DNA of 64,000 nucleotides from Candidatus Poribacteria bacterium (GTDB lineage Bacteria; Poribacteria; WGA-4E; JAJDTR01). The notes under the pieces were generated by a model. That model did no database searches, was not told the origin of the DNA, and saw only the letters and a list, made by a program, of their open reading frames with translations. The number at the start of each line of letters is the position of its first letter. Positions within the stretch are counted from its first letter, which is position 1. The stretch lies in contig JAJDTR010000140.1 of the NCBI GenBank assembly GCA_022827055.1, positions 1-64,000 of the forward strand. Direction: 5' to 3'. Positions 1-11,500 of the stretch are shown piece after piece. The position numbers and the translations under genes were made by a program.

Positions 1-1
1 C

Positions 2-241
2 AACAGTTCGACGCCCATCAAGGCCTATCGGAGCAAGCCCTTGACTCAGGAGGCGAAGCAATTCAACCGACGGTTGGCAACACGCAGGGTCGCCATTGAG
101 AATATCGTCAGACGATGTAAGATTTTTCGCATCACCAAAGACATCTATCGAGGCAAACATCGCAACTATGGGAAAACATGGAATGTGATTGCTGCCATTG
201 TTAACTGGCGATATTCCTCAACAAGTTGCCAAACGGCGTAG
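2..241 (+). pseudogene. C-terminal fragment of an IS5-like (DDE_Tnp_4 type) transposase, truncated by the window edge
   Basis: Open frame from base 2: ...EAKQFNRRLATRRVAIENIVRRCKIFRITKDIYRGKHRNYGKTWNVIAAIVNWRY, matching the 'NrrlsrlRvvVEhvigrlKrF...NiiaalvN' C-terminal pattern of IS5-like transposases. Confidence 0.75.
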
Positions 242-339
242 TTATTCTAATCTCCAAGATTGTTGTAACTACACGGATCCATTTTGGAAAGATGTCTACT
301 TGACGCTGGTGAAAATTGTGTGTTTTCAAGCGTCTGGCG

Positions 340-366
340 GTAGGTGCGGTTGGAAACCGCACCTAC
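340..366. repeat. Perfect 12-bp-stem palindrome (REP-like)
   Basis: GTAGGTGCGGTT-GGA-AACCGCACCTAC, intergenic. Confidence 0.75.
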
Positions 367-607
367 AGGGAACGCATGTCGCGACCTGGAGATCGCGGGA
401 TCTCTATCGCACTCATTATTCATTCGCTTGATCCTACAAAAGACGCAACTTCTGACAGCGCGGAGTATAAATCCAAGTTTGACAATTATAAGATTATCTG
501 CCCCACATACATGCTCGATCCGGTGGATTTTTTGAAGATACTGTATTGGTCAACGAGATGGTTTACACGTTGTATTGCTCCTACGGACTGGCAATCTCAT
601 TGGCCAA

Positions 608-631
608 GGCTTGGATTTGGCAATCCAAGCC
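608..631. repeat. Dispersed palindrome, copy 1
   Basis: GGCTTGGATT-TGGC-AATCCAAGCC followed by CGAGCGG. Confidence 0.65.
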
Positions 632-717
632 GAGCGGGTAACGGCTTTGAGTGTCTAACATCTGTCTGACTATTACAATTTTTTGAAGATACTCAATCAA
701 GGCGATTGCGCTGAAGT

Positions 718-1497
718 TCAAATCTCGATCTTGGGACTTTTCTGGACCGCCTTTATGGCTTCGGTTGTGCCAAATTTCTTTAATGTTTGAAGGGTGTTGA
801 ACCGTACTTTCGGGTCTTGTTCGGTCTTCAACAGTTTTATGAGCGCGGCGACCGTAGACCGGGCAGGCGAACCCATTTCGCCCAATGCCCAAGCGGCATT
901 CATCCGAACCCGCGCCACGTCATCCACCAACGCCTTTACGAGAGCTGGACTAGCACCTTGAGTTACCTCGCCAAATTGCCCCAAAACACTTGCCGCTCGA
1001 GATCGCAATTGATCGGTATCGTTCTTCAATATCTCAACCAAACGAGATGTTATATTCACATCGGGAACGCCTATCTGGCCGAGGGCTTCGACGGTGCGCG
1101 AACGTGCCGCCTCGTCTTCAATTGAAAGCCGGGCTAAAAGAATACTGGTGACTCGCGGTGCTTCGCTCCTTAGCATCGGGCGATTTTCCACCGTACTGCG
1201 CCAACGCTGCTTCGTGAGGTAATCTCCAATCTGAGCTTGTTTCCATGTAGTTGGCCAGACCTCATGCGTTTCAATCGACTGTCCGTTGCACAATTCAAAG
1301 ACGCAATGTTGAATTTCAGACTTCTCCTGAGTGTAGATGTATTTTCCGATGACCACACCCGTCCAAATCTGTGTCCAGTGATGGAACCACCGTCGTAGCC
1401 ATTGATACCCCCATCTATAATGTCTGATGAACAGAAAAAGGAGTGCGCATATTGTAATGACGGCAAGCACTTGAGTTACAAATCCAAGAACTTTCAT
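718..1497 (-). CDS. Membrane-anchored HEAT-repeat protein
   Basis: N-terminal hydrophobic segment, then repeats such as 'RSRAASVLGQFGEVTQGASPALVKALVDDVARVRMNAAWALGEMG'. Confidence 0.8.
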   Translation of the reverse strand: MKVLGFVTQVLAVITICALLFLFIRHYRWGYQWLRRWFHHWTQIWTGVVIGKYIYTQEKSEIQHCVFELCNGQSIETHEVWPTTWKQAQIGDYLTKQRWRSTVENRPMLRSEAPRVTSILLARLSIEDEAARSRTVEALGQIGVPDVNITSRLVEILKNDTDQLRSRAASVLGQFGEVTQGASPALVKALVDDVARVRMNAAWALGEMGSPARSTVAALIKLLKTEQDPKVRFNTLQTLKKFGTTEAIKAVQKSPKIEI

Positions 1498-1616
1498 ACC
1501 CTCATTTCCTCAATTGGCAGAGATCGAAACCAATCGCCTCGACAATAGTCCACATCCCGCTTGCCAACGGAGAGTTACATCTACGTTAAAGAATTGGCAA
1601 CTGTTTAGTCCACCGG

Positions 1617-1636
1617 TCTGGATTTGCCAATCCAGA
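1617..1636. repeat. Dispersed palindrome, copy 2
   Basis: TCTGGATT-TGCC-AATCCAGA followed by CGAGCGG, as in copy 1. Confidence 0.6.
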
Positions 1637-1802
1637 TCGAGCGGCCAGAGAACGCGCCGAGTATGGAAGTACAATGCTGATTCAGACAAATCGGGGGTTA
1701 CATGCCCAGAGCAGACATGCAATGAATTGTACTACTACGAACCAAACGATGCACTAAACAGCTACAAGAATTGAATCTTTGGTTTGTGATTCATGCGCCC
1801 GA

Positions 1803-3143
1803 TTACAACTGGTGGAAAGCATTCGTCACTGATGATATCAATCTGTCTACATGGCTATCGTCCATTGGCAGAGAGACATTCCCACCCTCTCTCCAGTGAA
1901 TCCTTTGATTGAGAAGTGCAAAAAACAGCCAATTGTGCATTAACCCATCATTTTGCGCGGATTCACGATAGTTGGACGGTACCTGCGGCATAAAGTGCAC
2001 CTTAAACAGCGATCCCGCTGTCGAGACCTGCGCTTCAACACCAACTTCATCAAATACTGCTTTCAATTCTTTTGCGAGCCGTCGAGTCAATCCTGCAATC
2101 TTGTCATAAGCGTCCGGCGTCATGATTCGGAGCGTCGCTAGTCCCGCAACCATGGCTAGTGGATTTGCATTGTAGGTGCCCGCATGATGAATCTTTGGGC
2201 CCGCCGTTGTTGGATCGTATAGCGCTAGAATATCCGCGCGTCCTCCGAAGGCTGCGCCCGGTACGCCGCCAGCGATGACTTTGGCGAGACATGTCAAATC
2301 AGGGTGTATATTGTACGTTTCTTGCGCTCCCCCGCGAGCGGCTCTGAAACTGATGATTTCATCGAAGATGAGCAGGATGTTCTCTCGCCTTGTCAACTCT
2401 CGTAATTTGGATAGAAAACCGTCTTTTGGGAGTGTGAAACCGGCTCCCGTCGATAACGGGTCAACTATGACCGCAGCCAATTCATCTGCATGCGCATTGA
2501 TAATCTGCTCGCACGATTCCGCGTCGTTAAATGGTAACACAATCACCCCTTCGCCCGTGGATTCCGTGATTCCCGCGGAGGACAGCACGGAATTCGGCCG
2601 CTCCGCCGGTCCAAGCGCATCGTTCAATGGTGGACAGTAACTGACCATTGCAAATTCGCTTGTGCCGTGATAAGCGCCTTCAAACTTGGCTATCTTGGGC
2701 TTGCCGGTAAATCCCTTTGCCGATCTAATGGCGTTCATTACGGCTTCAGTGCCCGAGCTGCAGAATCGAACTTGCTCGAGGGATGGTATCCGTTCCTTCA
2801 GAAGTTCAGCCATCTCGACCTCAAGCGCTGTAGGTCGTGAAAAGGCTGTACCTTTCGCGAGCTGCTCCTGGAGTGCGTCAACGACTTCGGGATGGGCGTG
2901 TCCCAATATAAGCGCTGTCGCCTGATTGACAAAATCCAGCAAGTAATGACCGTCCAAATCAATCAAATGGACGCCCTCACCGTGGCTGATATAGGGTGGA
3001 AAGGGGTGGAAATACAACCCGGTACGTGAGTTACTTCCGGGTAATGAGTGCTTGGCGCGTTCACACATCGCCCCTGAACGTGGGTTGTTTGCCGCGTATT
3101 CGGCGACTAGAGAATCCAACGATCTTTGCAACTCTTTTTTCAT
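1803..3143 (-). CDS. Class III aminotransferase, glutamate-1-semialdehyde aminomutase-like
   Basis: PLP-fold motifs 'CSSGTEAVMNAIRSAKGFTGKPKIAKFEGAYHG', 'LLIFDEIISFR', 'AKVIAGGVPGAAFGGRADI'. Confidence 0.85.
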   Translation of the reverse strand: MKKELQRSLDSLVAEYAANNPRSGAMCERAKHSLPGSNSRTGLYFHPFPPYISHGEGVHLIDLDGHYLLDFVNQATALILGHAHPEVVDALQEQLAKGTAFSRPTALEVEMAELLKERIPSLEQVRFCSSGTEAVMNAIRSAKGFTGKPKIAKFEGAYHGTSEFAMVSYCPPLNDALGPAERPNSVLSSAGITESTGEGVIVLPFNDAESCEQIINAHADELAAVIVDPLSTGAGFTLPKDGFLSKLRELTRRENILLIFDEIISFRAARGGAQETYNIHPDLTCLAKVIAGGVPGAAFGGRADILALYDPTTAGPKIHHAGTYNANPLAMVAGLATLRIMTPDAYDKIAGLTRRLAKELKAVFDEVGVEAQVSTAGSLFKVHFMPQVPSNYRESAQNDGLMHNWLFFALLNQRIHWREGGNVSLPMDDSHVDRLISSVTNAFHQL

Positions 3144-3579
3144 TGTCTTGCCTTCTGCAGTATGGGTATCCAAGTCTTGATTTCGTGCAGGAAGGTACTA
3201 ACGAGCGATTATTGTGTTGCTTCCGTGAACAAGACCTGAATCCGGCAACTGGCGTGTGATGGTGAGGGAGCCACGGCACGCCGCAAGATTGCTCGCCTCA
3301 ACTCGCAATCCGGTTGATTCCCTAAACCAGCATCCGCTCCGATGTCTAGTGTTGGATGTTATTCCATTTGCCGGTTACGTTCAAGTGCAAAGTTCCTTTC
3401 GGGAAACGTCGAGTATTCATGCGGAAAAAGGATCCGAAGTGGGCAAGAAATCAAGAAAGGGGCACGAATGGCGGCAGTCAATCGCGAATGGAATGGGACG
3501 GGAAGGGATACTGAATCGCAAGGAAAATATTACACGATTAATCACTCTAGTCCGTTTGAACAGGTGAACACAGCAAGCC

Positions 3580-4350
3580 TCATTTTTCTTTGCTGTCCTT
3601 CTTTCGGATGCGTGTTAGTGGTACAAACCGAACCGGCATAACTTGTCTTGTCGTGACCGTGCCGTCGAGTGCTTTTTCGACGATCAATAGATTCTGCACT
3701 TGGAACCGCCCGCCAACCGGAATCCCCATTCGGCCTCCAGGCTTGAGTTGACGTACGAGTGGAGGCGGAATGTGATCTGCGGCTGCCGTGACGATAATAG
3801 CATCGAAAGGCGCGTGTTCTTCCCACCCAAAATAGCCGTCGTCAATTCTCACGGTGATATTTTTGTAGTTAAGCCGTTTAAGACGAGCTTTCACCTGTTC
3901 ACCGAGTTCTTTGATAATCTCTATGCTATAGACATTGTCAACGATTTCCGCGAGAACTGCGGCTTGGTATCCGGATCCGGTGCCAATCTCAAGCACTTTA
4001 TGCTCTTTCTTGACTTTGAGCATCTCGGTCATGAATCCAACGATGTACGGTTGCGAAATGGTCTGATCGTACCCAATTGGAAGAGGCGAATCAGCATAGG
4101 CGCTAGATTTGTGCTTTTTAGGCACGAATTCGTGGCGCGGTACTCGCAGCATGGCGTCCAACACAACTTCGTCACGGACTCCCACGCGGCCAGCACGTAC
4201 GCCACGCCAGTCTATCTGTGTAGCAACCATTCGCTCACGTTGTTTCCGGTAAGGATCTGGTTCGGAATTCTTCGCGCGGTGTTGAGGAATGTTAGCCAAG
4301 AGTAGGCCAACGGTAGTAAATATTGCACATACTTGGATACTCGTCCTCAT
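3580..4350 (-). CDS. pcm: Protein-L-isoaspartate O-methyltransferase, likely exported
   Basis: 'SQPYIVGFMTEML', 'VLEIGTGSGYQAAVLAEI', 'DAIIVTAAADHIPPPLVRQLKPGGRMGIPVG'; N-terminal signal-like segment from the internal Met. Confidence 0.88.
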   Translation of the reverse strand: MRTSIQVCAIFTTVGLLLANIPQHRAKNSEPDPYRKQRERMVATQIDWRGVRAGRVGVRDEVVLDAMLRVPRHEFVPKKHKSSAYADSPLPIGYDQTISQPYIVGFMTEMLKVKKEHKVLEIGTGSGYQAAVLAEIVDNVYSIEIIKELGEQVKARLKRLNYKNITVRIDDGYFGWEEHAPFDAIIVTAAADHIPPPLVRQLKPGGRMGIPVGGRFQVQNLLIVEKALDGTVTTRQVMPVRFVPLTRIRKKDSKEK

Positions 4351-4399
4351 CGTATTACTCCCTAAATGGTGTAAGCGACATCGGGCAGGGTTTGAAGGG

Positions 4400-6076
4400 C
4401 TATTCATTGATTTCGCCATGGGCTTTTGCTGCGGTTACCGAGCTACTTGACACGTACCGGTCAATCCCGTTTGCAATTGCTTCCGCGATGCTTCGTTTGT
4501 ATGTTTTTTTCGTCAGTTTCTTTGCCTCTGCTCGATGAGACAAGAAACCTACCTCAACCAGAATCGCCGGAACCTTTGTGCCGATTAACACCACAAACGG
4601 CGCATGCTTCACTCCACGATCTTTTGCGTTTGTCGAGTCGACCAACTCCGACTGAACAAACTGAGCGAGCCGGTGACTTTCTTCACTCTTAGTCTCTTTG
4701 AGAATCCTTGTTACAAGTTTATCAAGTTCCTTGATACTAAATCCTGAGCCGCTATTTTCGCGGGCGGCTGTGCGTTGCGCCGTTTCATCGGAGGCAAGGG
4801 CAAGGTAGTAGGTTTCAACGCCTGAAGCACCGGTATTGGCGGCGGCGTTTGCGTGAATGCTAACGAAGAGGTCTGCTCCGTGTATAGTAGCTTTTCGAGT
4901 GCGTTCGCGGAGAGGGAGATAGGTGTCATTGTCGCGCGTCAGCCGCACATTGTAACCTCGACTTACCAGCAGGTTTCGCAGCATGAGCGAAAGTTCCAGT
5001 ACGACCATCTTCTCATGAACGTGTGATTTGCTTGTTGCGCCGGGGTCCTTGCCACCATGTCCGGGGTCGATAACAACTGTCTTAACTTCGAGCCCAAGTT
5101 GGCGCGGCAATGTGAGATTGCCGCCGAAGTTGGTCGGCGGGTTTTCTCCATGAACGTCCTGTTCCGGACGGCGCGTTTCAATCTTTTGCGGTTGGGTTGT
5201 CCGTTTTTCACTTGTCGGAGCGGCTACTTCAAGCTGGTTGTCGCTAGTTGGAAGGCTAGCAATTTCAACCTCATCGGAAAGCACTATTTGTGGGATAGAT
5301 TGCCCTTCCGTCCGAAACTTTTCTCCGTCAGTTTTGGGAGGAGGTGCGGCCATGAACGGTACAACCGGCAATTCGTCGGATTGTCGCCCCAGCGATCGCC
5401 GTACCGATGGCATGTTGGTCCCGAGTGAATCAATTCTCTCCCGTTCTGATTCACCTGATTCAGGAGTCAACCCTAACCGAAGATTTCGGATGCGTTCCTC
5501 TGCCCGGGTGCCAAGCTGCACATTGTTAGTTCGTCTAGCGACGAATTGATACATTGAAATTGCCACTGCCAGGTTTTTCTGTTTTTCATAGATTCGTGCC
5601 AAGTTAAACTGCGCCAGTTCGGACATAGAATGGTTGAAATGTTCGTTGGTTACTCTCTGATAGTGTATGGTTGCGCGGTTGTCGTCGCCGAGTTGAAAGT
5701 GGCAGGCGCCAAGCCAATAATGCGCATCAGCGACCAGAGGTGTATCAGTGTAGTTTGCCAGAAGTTTTTCGAGTGCGTCTATCGCATGTCGGATGTGCAC
5801 CGGATCCGTACCTTTTGATAGCCAAATCCAGCATGAACCGATCGCGTATTGGGCATCATCTGCCCATTCGCCGCTGGGATTGGCGGCGACAACAGTCTCA
5901 AATTCATTGATGAGTGCCATCCATTCGTCCTCCGATCCACCAACCTTCCTGTCGGTAAGTTGATGATGGCGATTTGAGGCGCTGTTGTACATTGCCGGCA
6001 CCAAATCGGCAGAGCGAAAACAGGATGACAGTGTTGTAACAAAGGAAAGAAGGATTGATATACACGATATTTTCAT
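4400..6076 (-). CDS. N-acetylmuramoyl-L-alanine amidase (AmiC type) with N-terminal TPR region
   Basis: C-terminal Amidase_3 motifs 'VVIDPGHGGKDPGA', 'SIHANA', 'VPAILVEVGFLSH'; N-terminal TPR/outer-membrane-lipoprotein-like repeats. Confidence 0.9.
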   Translation of the reverse strand: MKISCISILLSFVTTLSSCFRSADLVPAMYNSASNRHHQLTDRKVGGSEDEWMALINEFETVVAANPSGEWADDAQYAIGSCWIWLSKGTDPVHIRHAIDALEKLLANYTDTPLVADAHYWLGACHFQLGDDNRATIHYQRVTNEHFNHSMSELAQFNLARIYEKQKNLAVAISMYQFVARRTNNVQLGTRAEERIRNLRLGLTPESGESERERIDSLGTNMPSVRRSLGRQSDELPVVPFMAAPPPKTDGEKFRTEGQSIPQIVLSDEVEIASLPTSDNQLEVAAPTSEKRTTQPQKIETRRPEQDVHGENPPTNFGGNLTLPRQLGLEVKTVVIDPGHGGKDPGATSKSHVHEKMVVLELSLMLRNLLVSRGYNVRLTRDNDTYLPLRERTRKATIHGADLFVSIHANAAANTGASGVETYYLALASDETAQRTAARENSGSGFSIKELDKLVTRILKETKSEESHRLAQFVQSELVDSTNAKDRGVKHAPFVVLIGTKVPAILVEVGFLSHRAEAKKLTKKTYKRSIAEAIANGIDRYVSSSSVTAAKAHGEINE

Positions 6077-6566
6077 ATCCGTAACCGCATGATGCTGCGA
6101 CGATCCAAATCTAGCAACCTTGACAAACTAGCAGATTTTTGATAAAATCAATTCGGAAATGTAGAGACAAAACGTAGAAGCTGATTCGTTATGATTCTCT
6201 GTTAGCAAGCGGATAACTACCTCAGTCCTCAATGAGAATACTACAGACAATCTCCGGATTTCAAGTCCCCCGATTGAACGTGGCGTACTAGCACAGTAAT
6301 TGGAGGGCAAATGTTCATCGCATCACATTCAATGTCAATACCGGTAGCCTCGACTCGACTCCGAATTAGCCGCTTTAATATTCGTTCTCAAAGTGTTTGA
6401 GTAGCCCATTACTTCAATCTTTCGCATAGTTATTCGGTTTTGGTGTCGTTCATTCTTAAAACGACATTTCTCAACGGACCGGCTCTAGTATTTCAAACTG
6501 CCTCTAATCCTGCCGCGCCTCGGCTGCTTGTGTGCCATTCCATCATTTGATTTCATACGTTAACAT

Positions 6567-8174
6567 GTGTTGCCTCATATCCTATCGCCTATGAACCCAT
6601 CCAACGAAAGAACAAGGTACAGAGAACTTATCAAACGTGCCTCCAAGGAGTATTGTCAGCTAGTTGCTAGGAAAATCGGATTGTCCAGCCAGTTGCCCGT
6701 CCAGAGTCTCCGAGAAAAAATTCTCGAAAGAGTGCTTAACATCACTTGGCTGACAGAGAGGGTCACCCGCCTTAATTCCCACGAACGCTCTGTCTTAACC
6801 ACACTCACATTTCTATCCGGTTCACATGGAGTGACCGTCGATCTCTTTAACCGGAAACTCAAACAACTTTGTCGCGGTTGGTCGCGTGCCCCCGAACAGG
6901 TGCGACAGGTTTTACACGAATCAGGTTTGGTTTTCCATGTATCAACAGGCTATTTCCGACATGTTTATATAATTCCGGAAGACCTTCAATCGCTGTTGTT
7001 ACAGGTCTTTTCAGACGAGATAAATGCTGCGCTTGTTTCTCCGGAGGCAGTACCCAAAACTATTCGCAGCGATGGATTTGCGCTCATTCAGGACATGTTT
7101 ACATTCCTATCAACTGCGGCTAGGGACGGAATCCGGCTTACACAGCGATTCACGGTCCACAAACATGCCCAAAAACGGCTCCTCAACGCCTTTGAGGTTA
7201 CCGAAGACACGACAAAAATCTATGATCGCATTAACCCACCTGATGGAACTACAGATCGTCTGCATTTTATTCACCACTTCTGCCAGCATCATCAACTCGT
7301 TGACTTGGACGAATCCAACAGTCTAGAGTGCTCGCCATTAGGGCATGAATGGATCCAGAAATCTAACGCTGAAAAACTTTCAACGGTCTATGACTACTGG
7401 CTTGAATATGACGTGTTTCCTAGTCGTCCGCTCACAATAGCTCACCTTCTCTTACGGATTCTCACCAAAAACCGATGGGTCAAACTTTCATCAATCCTAG
7501 AACAGATACAAAGGTTTTCTGTAGAGGAGTCCTGGGAACAGACGCTTTACTCACACCTTGAACGCGGATTTACCAATTATCTGACTTACATGGGGTGTGT
7601 GAACTTTGCCGCTTGGGAGAATGATACGGCTATCCAGCTTACGGAGATAGGAAAGCGTCTTTTATCGGGAGAATCAATAGAGGATTATGAACGTGAGTCC
7701 TCCTTTGTCCTCCAGCCTAACTACGAGATTTTGGCGTCAAGCAACCTCGATCCCGAAATTCGTTGGAAACTCAATGCCATCGCAGAAATTCATCAAGCCC
7801 GTCAGGTAATCACCTATAAACTTACCTCCCAATCCATCTACAATAGCCTGCGCTCAGGTATGTTGGTGAACGAAATTCTCGAATTCTTGGAAACCTACTC
7901 CAAGACGAATGTTCCGCAAAATATCAAACTTTCGATTCAGGAGTGGGGAGCACGGTACGGACAGATCTATTTTATGGATGCGATGCTTCTTCGTTGTAAG
8001 AATGAACGCCTTGCTCAAGAACTGAAATCTAGCAAGCAGATCGCGAAACACATTCTTGGTGAAATCTCTCCTTCCGATCTCATCATCTCAAGGGAAAGAA
8101 TTGAAGAATTAAAGCGACTGCTTGAGAAGAGCGATTTTATGCCTCTAGCTGAGATTGTGACCCTTGAGAAATAA
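6567..8174 (+). CDS. Helicase-associated (XPB/Ssl2 N-terminal-like, Helicase_C_3) domain protein without helicase motor
   Basis: 'FVLQPNYEILASSNLDPEIRWKLNAIAEIHQARQVITYKLTSQSIYNSLRSG...EFLETYS' resembles this domain; no Walker motifs seen. Confidence 0.6.
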   Translation: MLPHILSPMNPSNERTRYRELIKRASKEYCQLVARKIGLSSQLPVQSLREKILERVLNITWLTERVTRLNSHERSVLTTLTFLSGSHGVTVDLFNRKLKQLCRGWSRAPEQVRQVLHESGLVFHVSTGYFRHVYIIPEDLQSLLLQVFSDEINAALVSPEAVPKTIRSDGFALIQDMFTFLSTAARDGIRLTQRFTVHKHAQKRLLNAFEVTEDTTKIYDRINPPDGTTDRLHFIHHFCQHHQLVDLDESNSLECSPLGHEWIQKSNAEKLSTVYDYWLEYDVFPSRPLTIAHLLLRILTKNRWVKLSSILEQIQRFSVEESWEQTLYSHLERGFTNYLTYMGCVNFAAWENDTAIQLTEIGKRLLSGESIEDYERESSFVLQPNYEILASSNLDPEIRWKLNAIAEIHQARQVITYKLTSQSIYNSLRSGMLVNEILEFLETYSKTNVPQNIKLSIQEWGARYGQIYFMDAMLLRCKNERLAQELKSSKQIAKHILGEISPSDLIISRERIEELKRLLEKSDFMPLAEIVTLEK

Positions 8175-8554
8175 CCTGCTGCCATTCTCAAACCCTGAGC
8201 CTCGTATCTCAAGACGGCTGTTTGCTTTAAGTTGTTTCAAAATATAGTAAATCGTACTCACGATTCCACGTCTAGGTATTTCTGCCAATGTGCTTGCCAA
8301 TGAGAGAAAAACGGGTGTGAGTAATCCGTTTAGAGTTGGAGCAAGATAGGCAATTGCGTCGGTTAAAGGACGCATTCGATTTCCTAATATCTGTCAACAA
8401 ACCTAGCCCCTTAATCCATCTTTAAACACGCTCTCTTTATAAAACAAACCCAAACTTCGGGAGTACCGTCGAAGGAAATGTAGGGTGGGCAACCATCCCA
8501 CTGTTACATCCGCACAACTCAGATACCGCTAACCACCACAAGTTTTGATTTTGC

Positions 8555-11500
8555 ATGCATTTTTATTCCCACAAACTCCATAAGCTACACACCATGTTTA
8601 GTTCTATCCTGCGCGCCTACTGTTGCATGCTTCTATCTGCTATGCTTAACGTTGCATCACTGGCGCCGGCTAACGACAACGGCACATTATCGACCGATTC
8701 TCCCGAGATAACTATTCCGACCAGCTTGGAATCTCCAGACACAGAGTTCTTTATTACTTCTGAACAGCGACTCACCTTTGATAGTGTCTACACCATCGAG
8801 CTAGAGTTACCATTCACTGGAAATGTGGAGATAAACGCTGTTGATGGCGACAATATTGCCGTCAGACTTGAAAAGCACGGACGCGGATTGGACGAAGACG
8901 GCGTAAGAAAATACCTCGAAGCGGTAGAATTGTCAGTCTCAAAAACTGCTGAAGCGCTCTCGCTTGCGCCGAAACTACCCGCAGCTCCCAACTCAACAAC
9001 CGAACTAACGAGATTAGACTGCTTTGTCGAAACGCCAGCTGATGTCTCCCTTAAAATTCGAACACAGAACGGAAATATTCGGATCAGCCGAATTCGAGGA
9101 GATATTGAATTAAAAGCAGCAATCGGTGAGATTCACCTGAACGACACAATGGGTGGATATCAAGTTTTTTCCGGCGGAGGAGACATCCACTGTAAAATTC
9201 TTCTGACCGATCGAGCGAACCAGTTTGAAACCGCTTTAGGAGACATTAATCTTGTCGTGTTGGATGAGATTGCCGCTCCGACCGATTTGACCGCGATGGG
9301 CGGCGGAATTTCGCTACGACTTCCCAATTCGTTCCAAGCCGAGGTAGAGGTTCAAACCAAAAGCCAAGACCCGCGCGCAGTGTCCATAAACCTCCCCGTT
9401 GAAGTTGAAGGCTCATTCCAGGGGGACTCACTGCATGGTTCGATTAATGGAGGCGGTCCACTTTTCCGACTGACCGCGGACACCAAAGTCGAAATCCTCC
9501 CTCTTGAAGGCACATCTACCGACGCTGAAACCTCGGCTGAATCCGCAGATTTTGAGATTGAAGTAGACAGCGCTCAACAGGTGCCGAGAGCGCTGCAATC
9601 GCCGGTAATCGATGGCAATCTGTTTGAAAAAGCTTGGTCAAAAGCGGTGACGTTACACCCTTTTTATAATGCAGACGGGACAGCAGAACCTGACGAGCCC
9701 ACACAGGCATACCTTATGTGGGATGAACGGCACCTGTACATCGGAATCAAAGTCTATAGTCATGAAATGGGACAACTCCATATCTCGCAGACGGAGACAG
9801 GTTCGGCAGTTTGGCAGGACGATTCGATAGAGATCCTGGTCGATCCCAATCCGGAAACTAAGCTGTACTATCACCTAATCGTCAATCCAATCGGTACCAT
9901 ATTCAGCCAGATGGTCAAGGCAGATTATCCGCCGAATAATCGGTTCGCCCCAACGTTTACCGAATCCGACGCGAATCGCAAATCGGGTGCAAAGATATTT
10001 CGAAATTCACAGGTCGAACCGAACCGAAATCGGAACGCTAGTAATTCCTATCCCGATGCCGTGCAAGCCGAGGTCGAAACCCAAATCACATCTCGGTACT
10101 GGAGCATTGAAATTGCCTTGTTGCGCGATTTCTTGGAACCCGAATTAACGGGTAATTGGCGATTAAACCTGCTCCGCAGAGCTTATGAAAACCGCGAATT
10201 CAGTTATTGGATGCCGACCTACAACATGCAGACACCGTGGTGGCCCCATTACAGAGATCGAATGGGGAGGCTTCAATTCGCCGAGGCAGGCGAAGAATCG
10301 GCGTTGTTTGGAATTGACCAACAACTACAGATAGGGGAAATCGAGATAAAAGGAAACAGCGAAATATCCACGTTAGAAATCGTTCGGCAGATCCCGTTCC
10401 AGATTGGGGAAACGATCACTGGCAGCCAACTGTCGTGGCTGGTTGATGAACTTAATGAACACCCATGGCTTCGGAAGGCAAGACTAGACACGATTCCTCT
10501 CGATTCAGTTGAGGGCAAGGGCCACGTGTATTCTCATGAAATTGTTGGCAAGGATACAGCGGAATCGATTCAACATCTGAACGGGGCAGATACAACGATG
10601 GACGAGGAAAGCGCGTTGCTTCCACTCAGACTTGCTCTTCGTATCCATGTTACAGAATTTTCATCCGTGATACTCGAAAAATTGGAGTTCACGGGAAATT
10701 CGCACTATAAATCGTCCATGCTGAGAAAGTGGTTCGGGTTAAACCGCGGGCGGGTGTCCATCGAGGAGCTAAACACAAAATCTCAACTTATGGCAACACT
10801 TTACCGGAATAACGATTTCGTACTTGCAAGAATCAAAGAGAGGTTTGACCCACATAGGCTGGAATTTACCATTAACGAGGGACGCTTGGACGAAGTGCGT
10901 TTTACCGGAAACAAACGGATTAAACGTCACGAATTGACCCAAAATTTAAGGTTGCAAAAAGGTGATGTCTATAATGAATTACAAACTCAGAAGAAAATTA
11001 ACCGCATGCGAAAAGACCTCGGGAATCACAATGAATTCTTCAAGGATGTTCGGGATTGGGAGGTGAAGAGAGAATATGGAAGAAATGTGCTATTCATAAA
11101 TATTGAAGAGCATCCACCCATTCGCTACTCTGCCTTGCCGCGTGTGGGCTTCAGTCGTGTACACGGATTAATTTTGGGAGGCAGCGGTGTGGTGTCCACA
11201 GATGCATATGTCAAGGGACGATTCTCCGGCGGCGCGAGCCGCGGACTCTCCAGTTCAATCACGAATTTTCAGGTCGGCGCGGAAACATCGTGGTTTGACA
11301 CTCGTGAATTGCGCCTCGGCGGTTCATGGTACAAACTGACCGGAGTTGTTCATAGCACATCAACGTACGTGGGAGAGGGTATACTGTCATCAGCTCTATT
11401 GGGAACATCTATCGTCGATTACTATCAACGCCAAGGCTATCAGACATGGCTGGCTCAGAAATTGACGGCTTCTTCTGAGATTGCAGTCAGTTTTACCGAT

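Noticed and set aside
1510-1774. Overlapping ORFs on both strands
   Set aside because: They span a palindromic repeat in intergenic sequence and have no protein-family similarity.
3700-4305. 201-aa plus-strand ORF
   Set aside because: Antisense to pcm; no family features.
8145-8375. 76-aa minus-strand ORF suspected to be a degraded transposase
   Set aside because: The resemblance was only impressionistic and the ORF overlaps the end of the helicase-associated gene.
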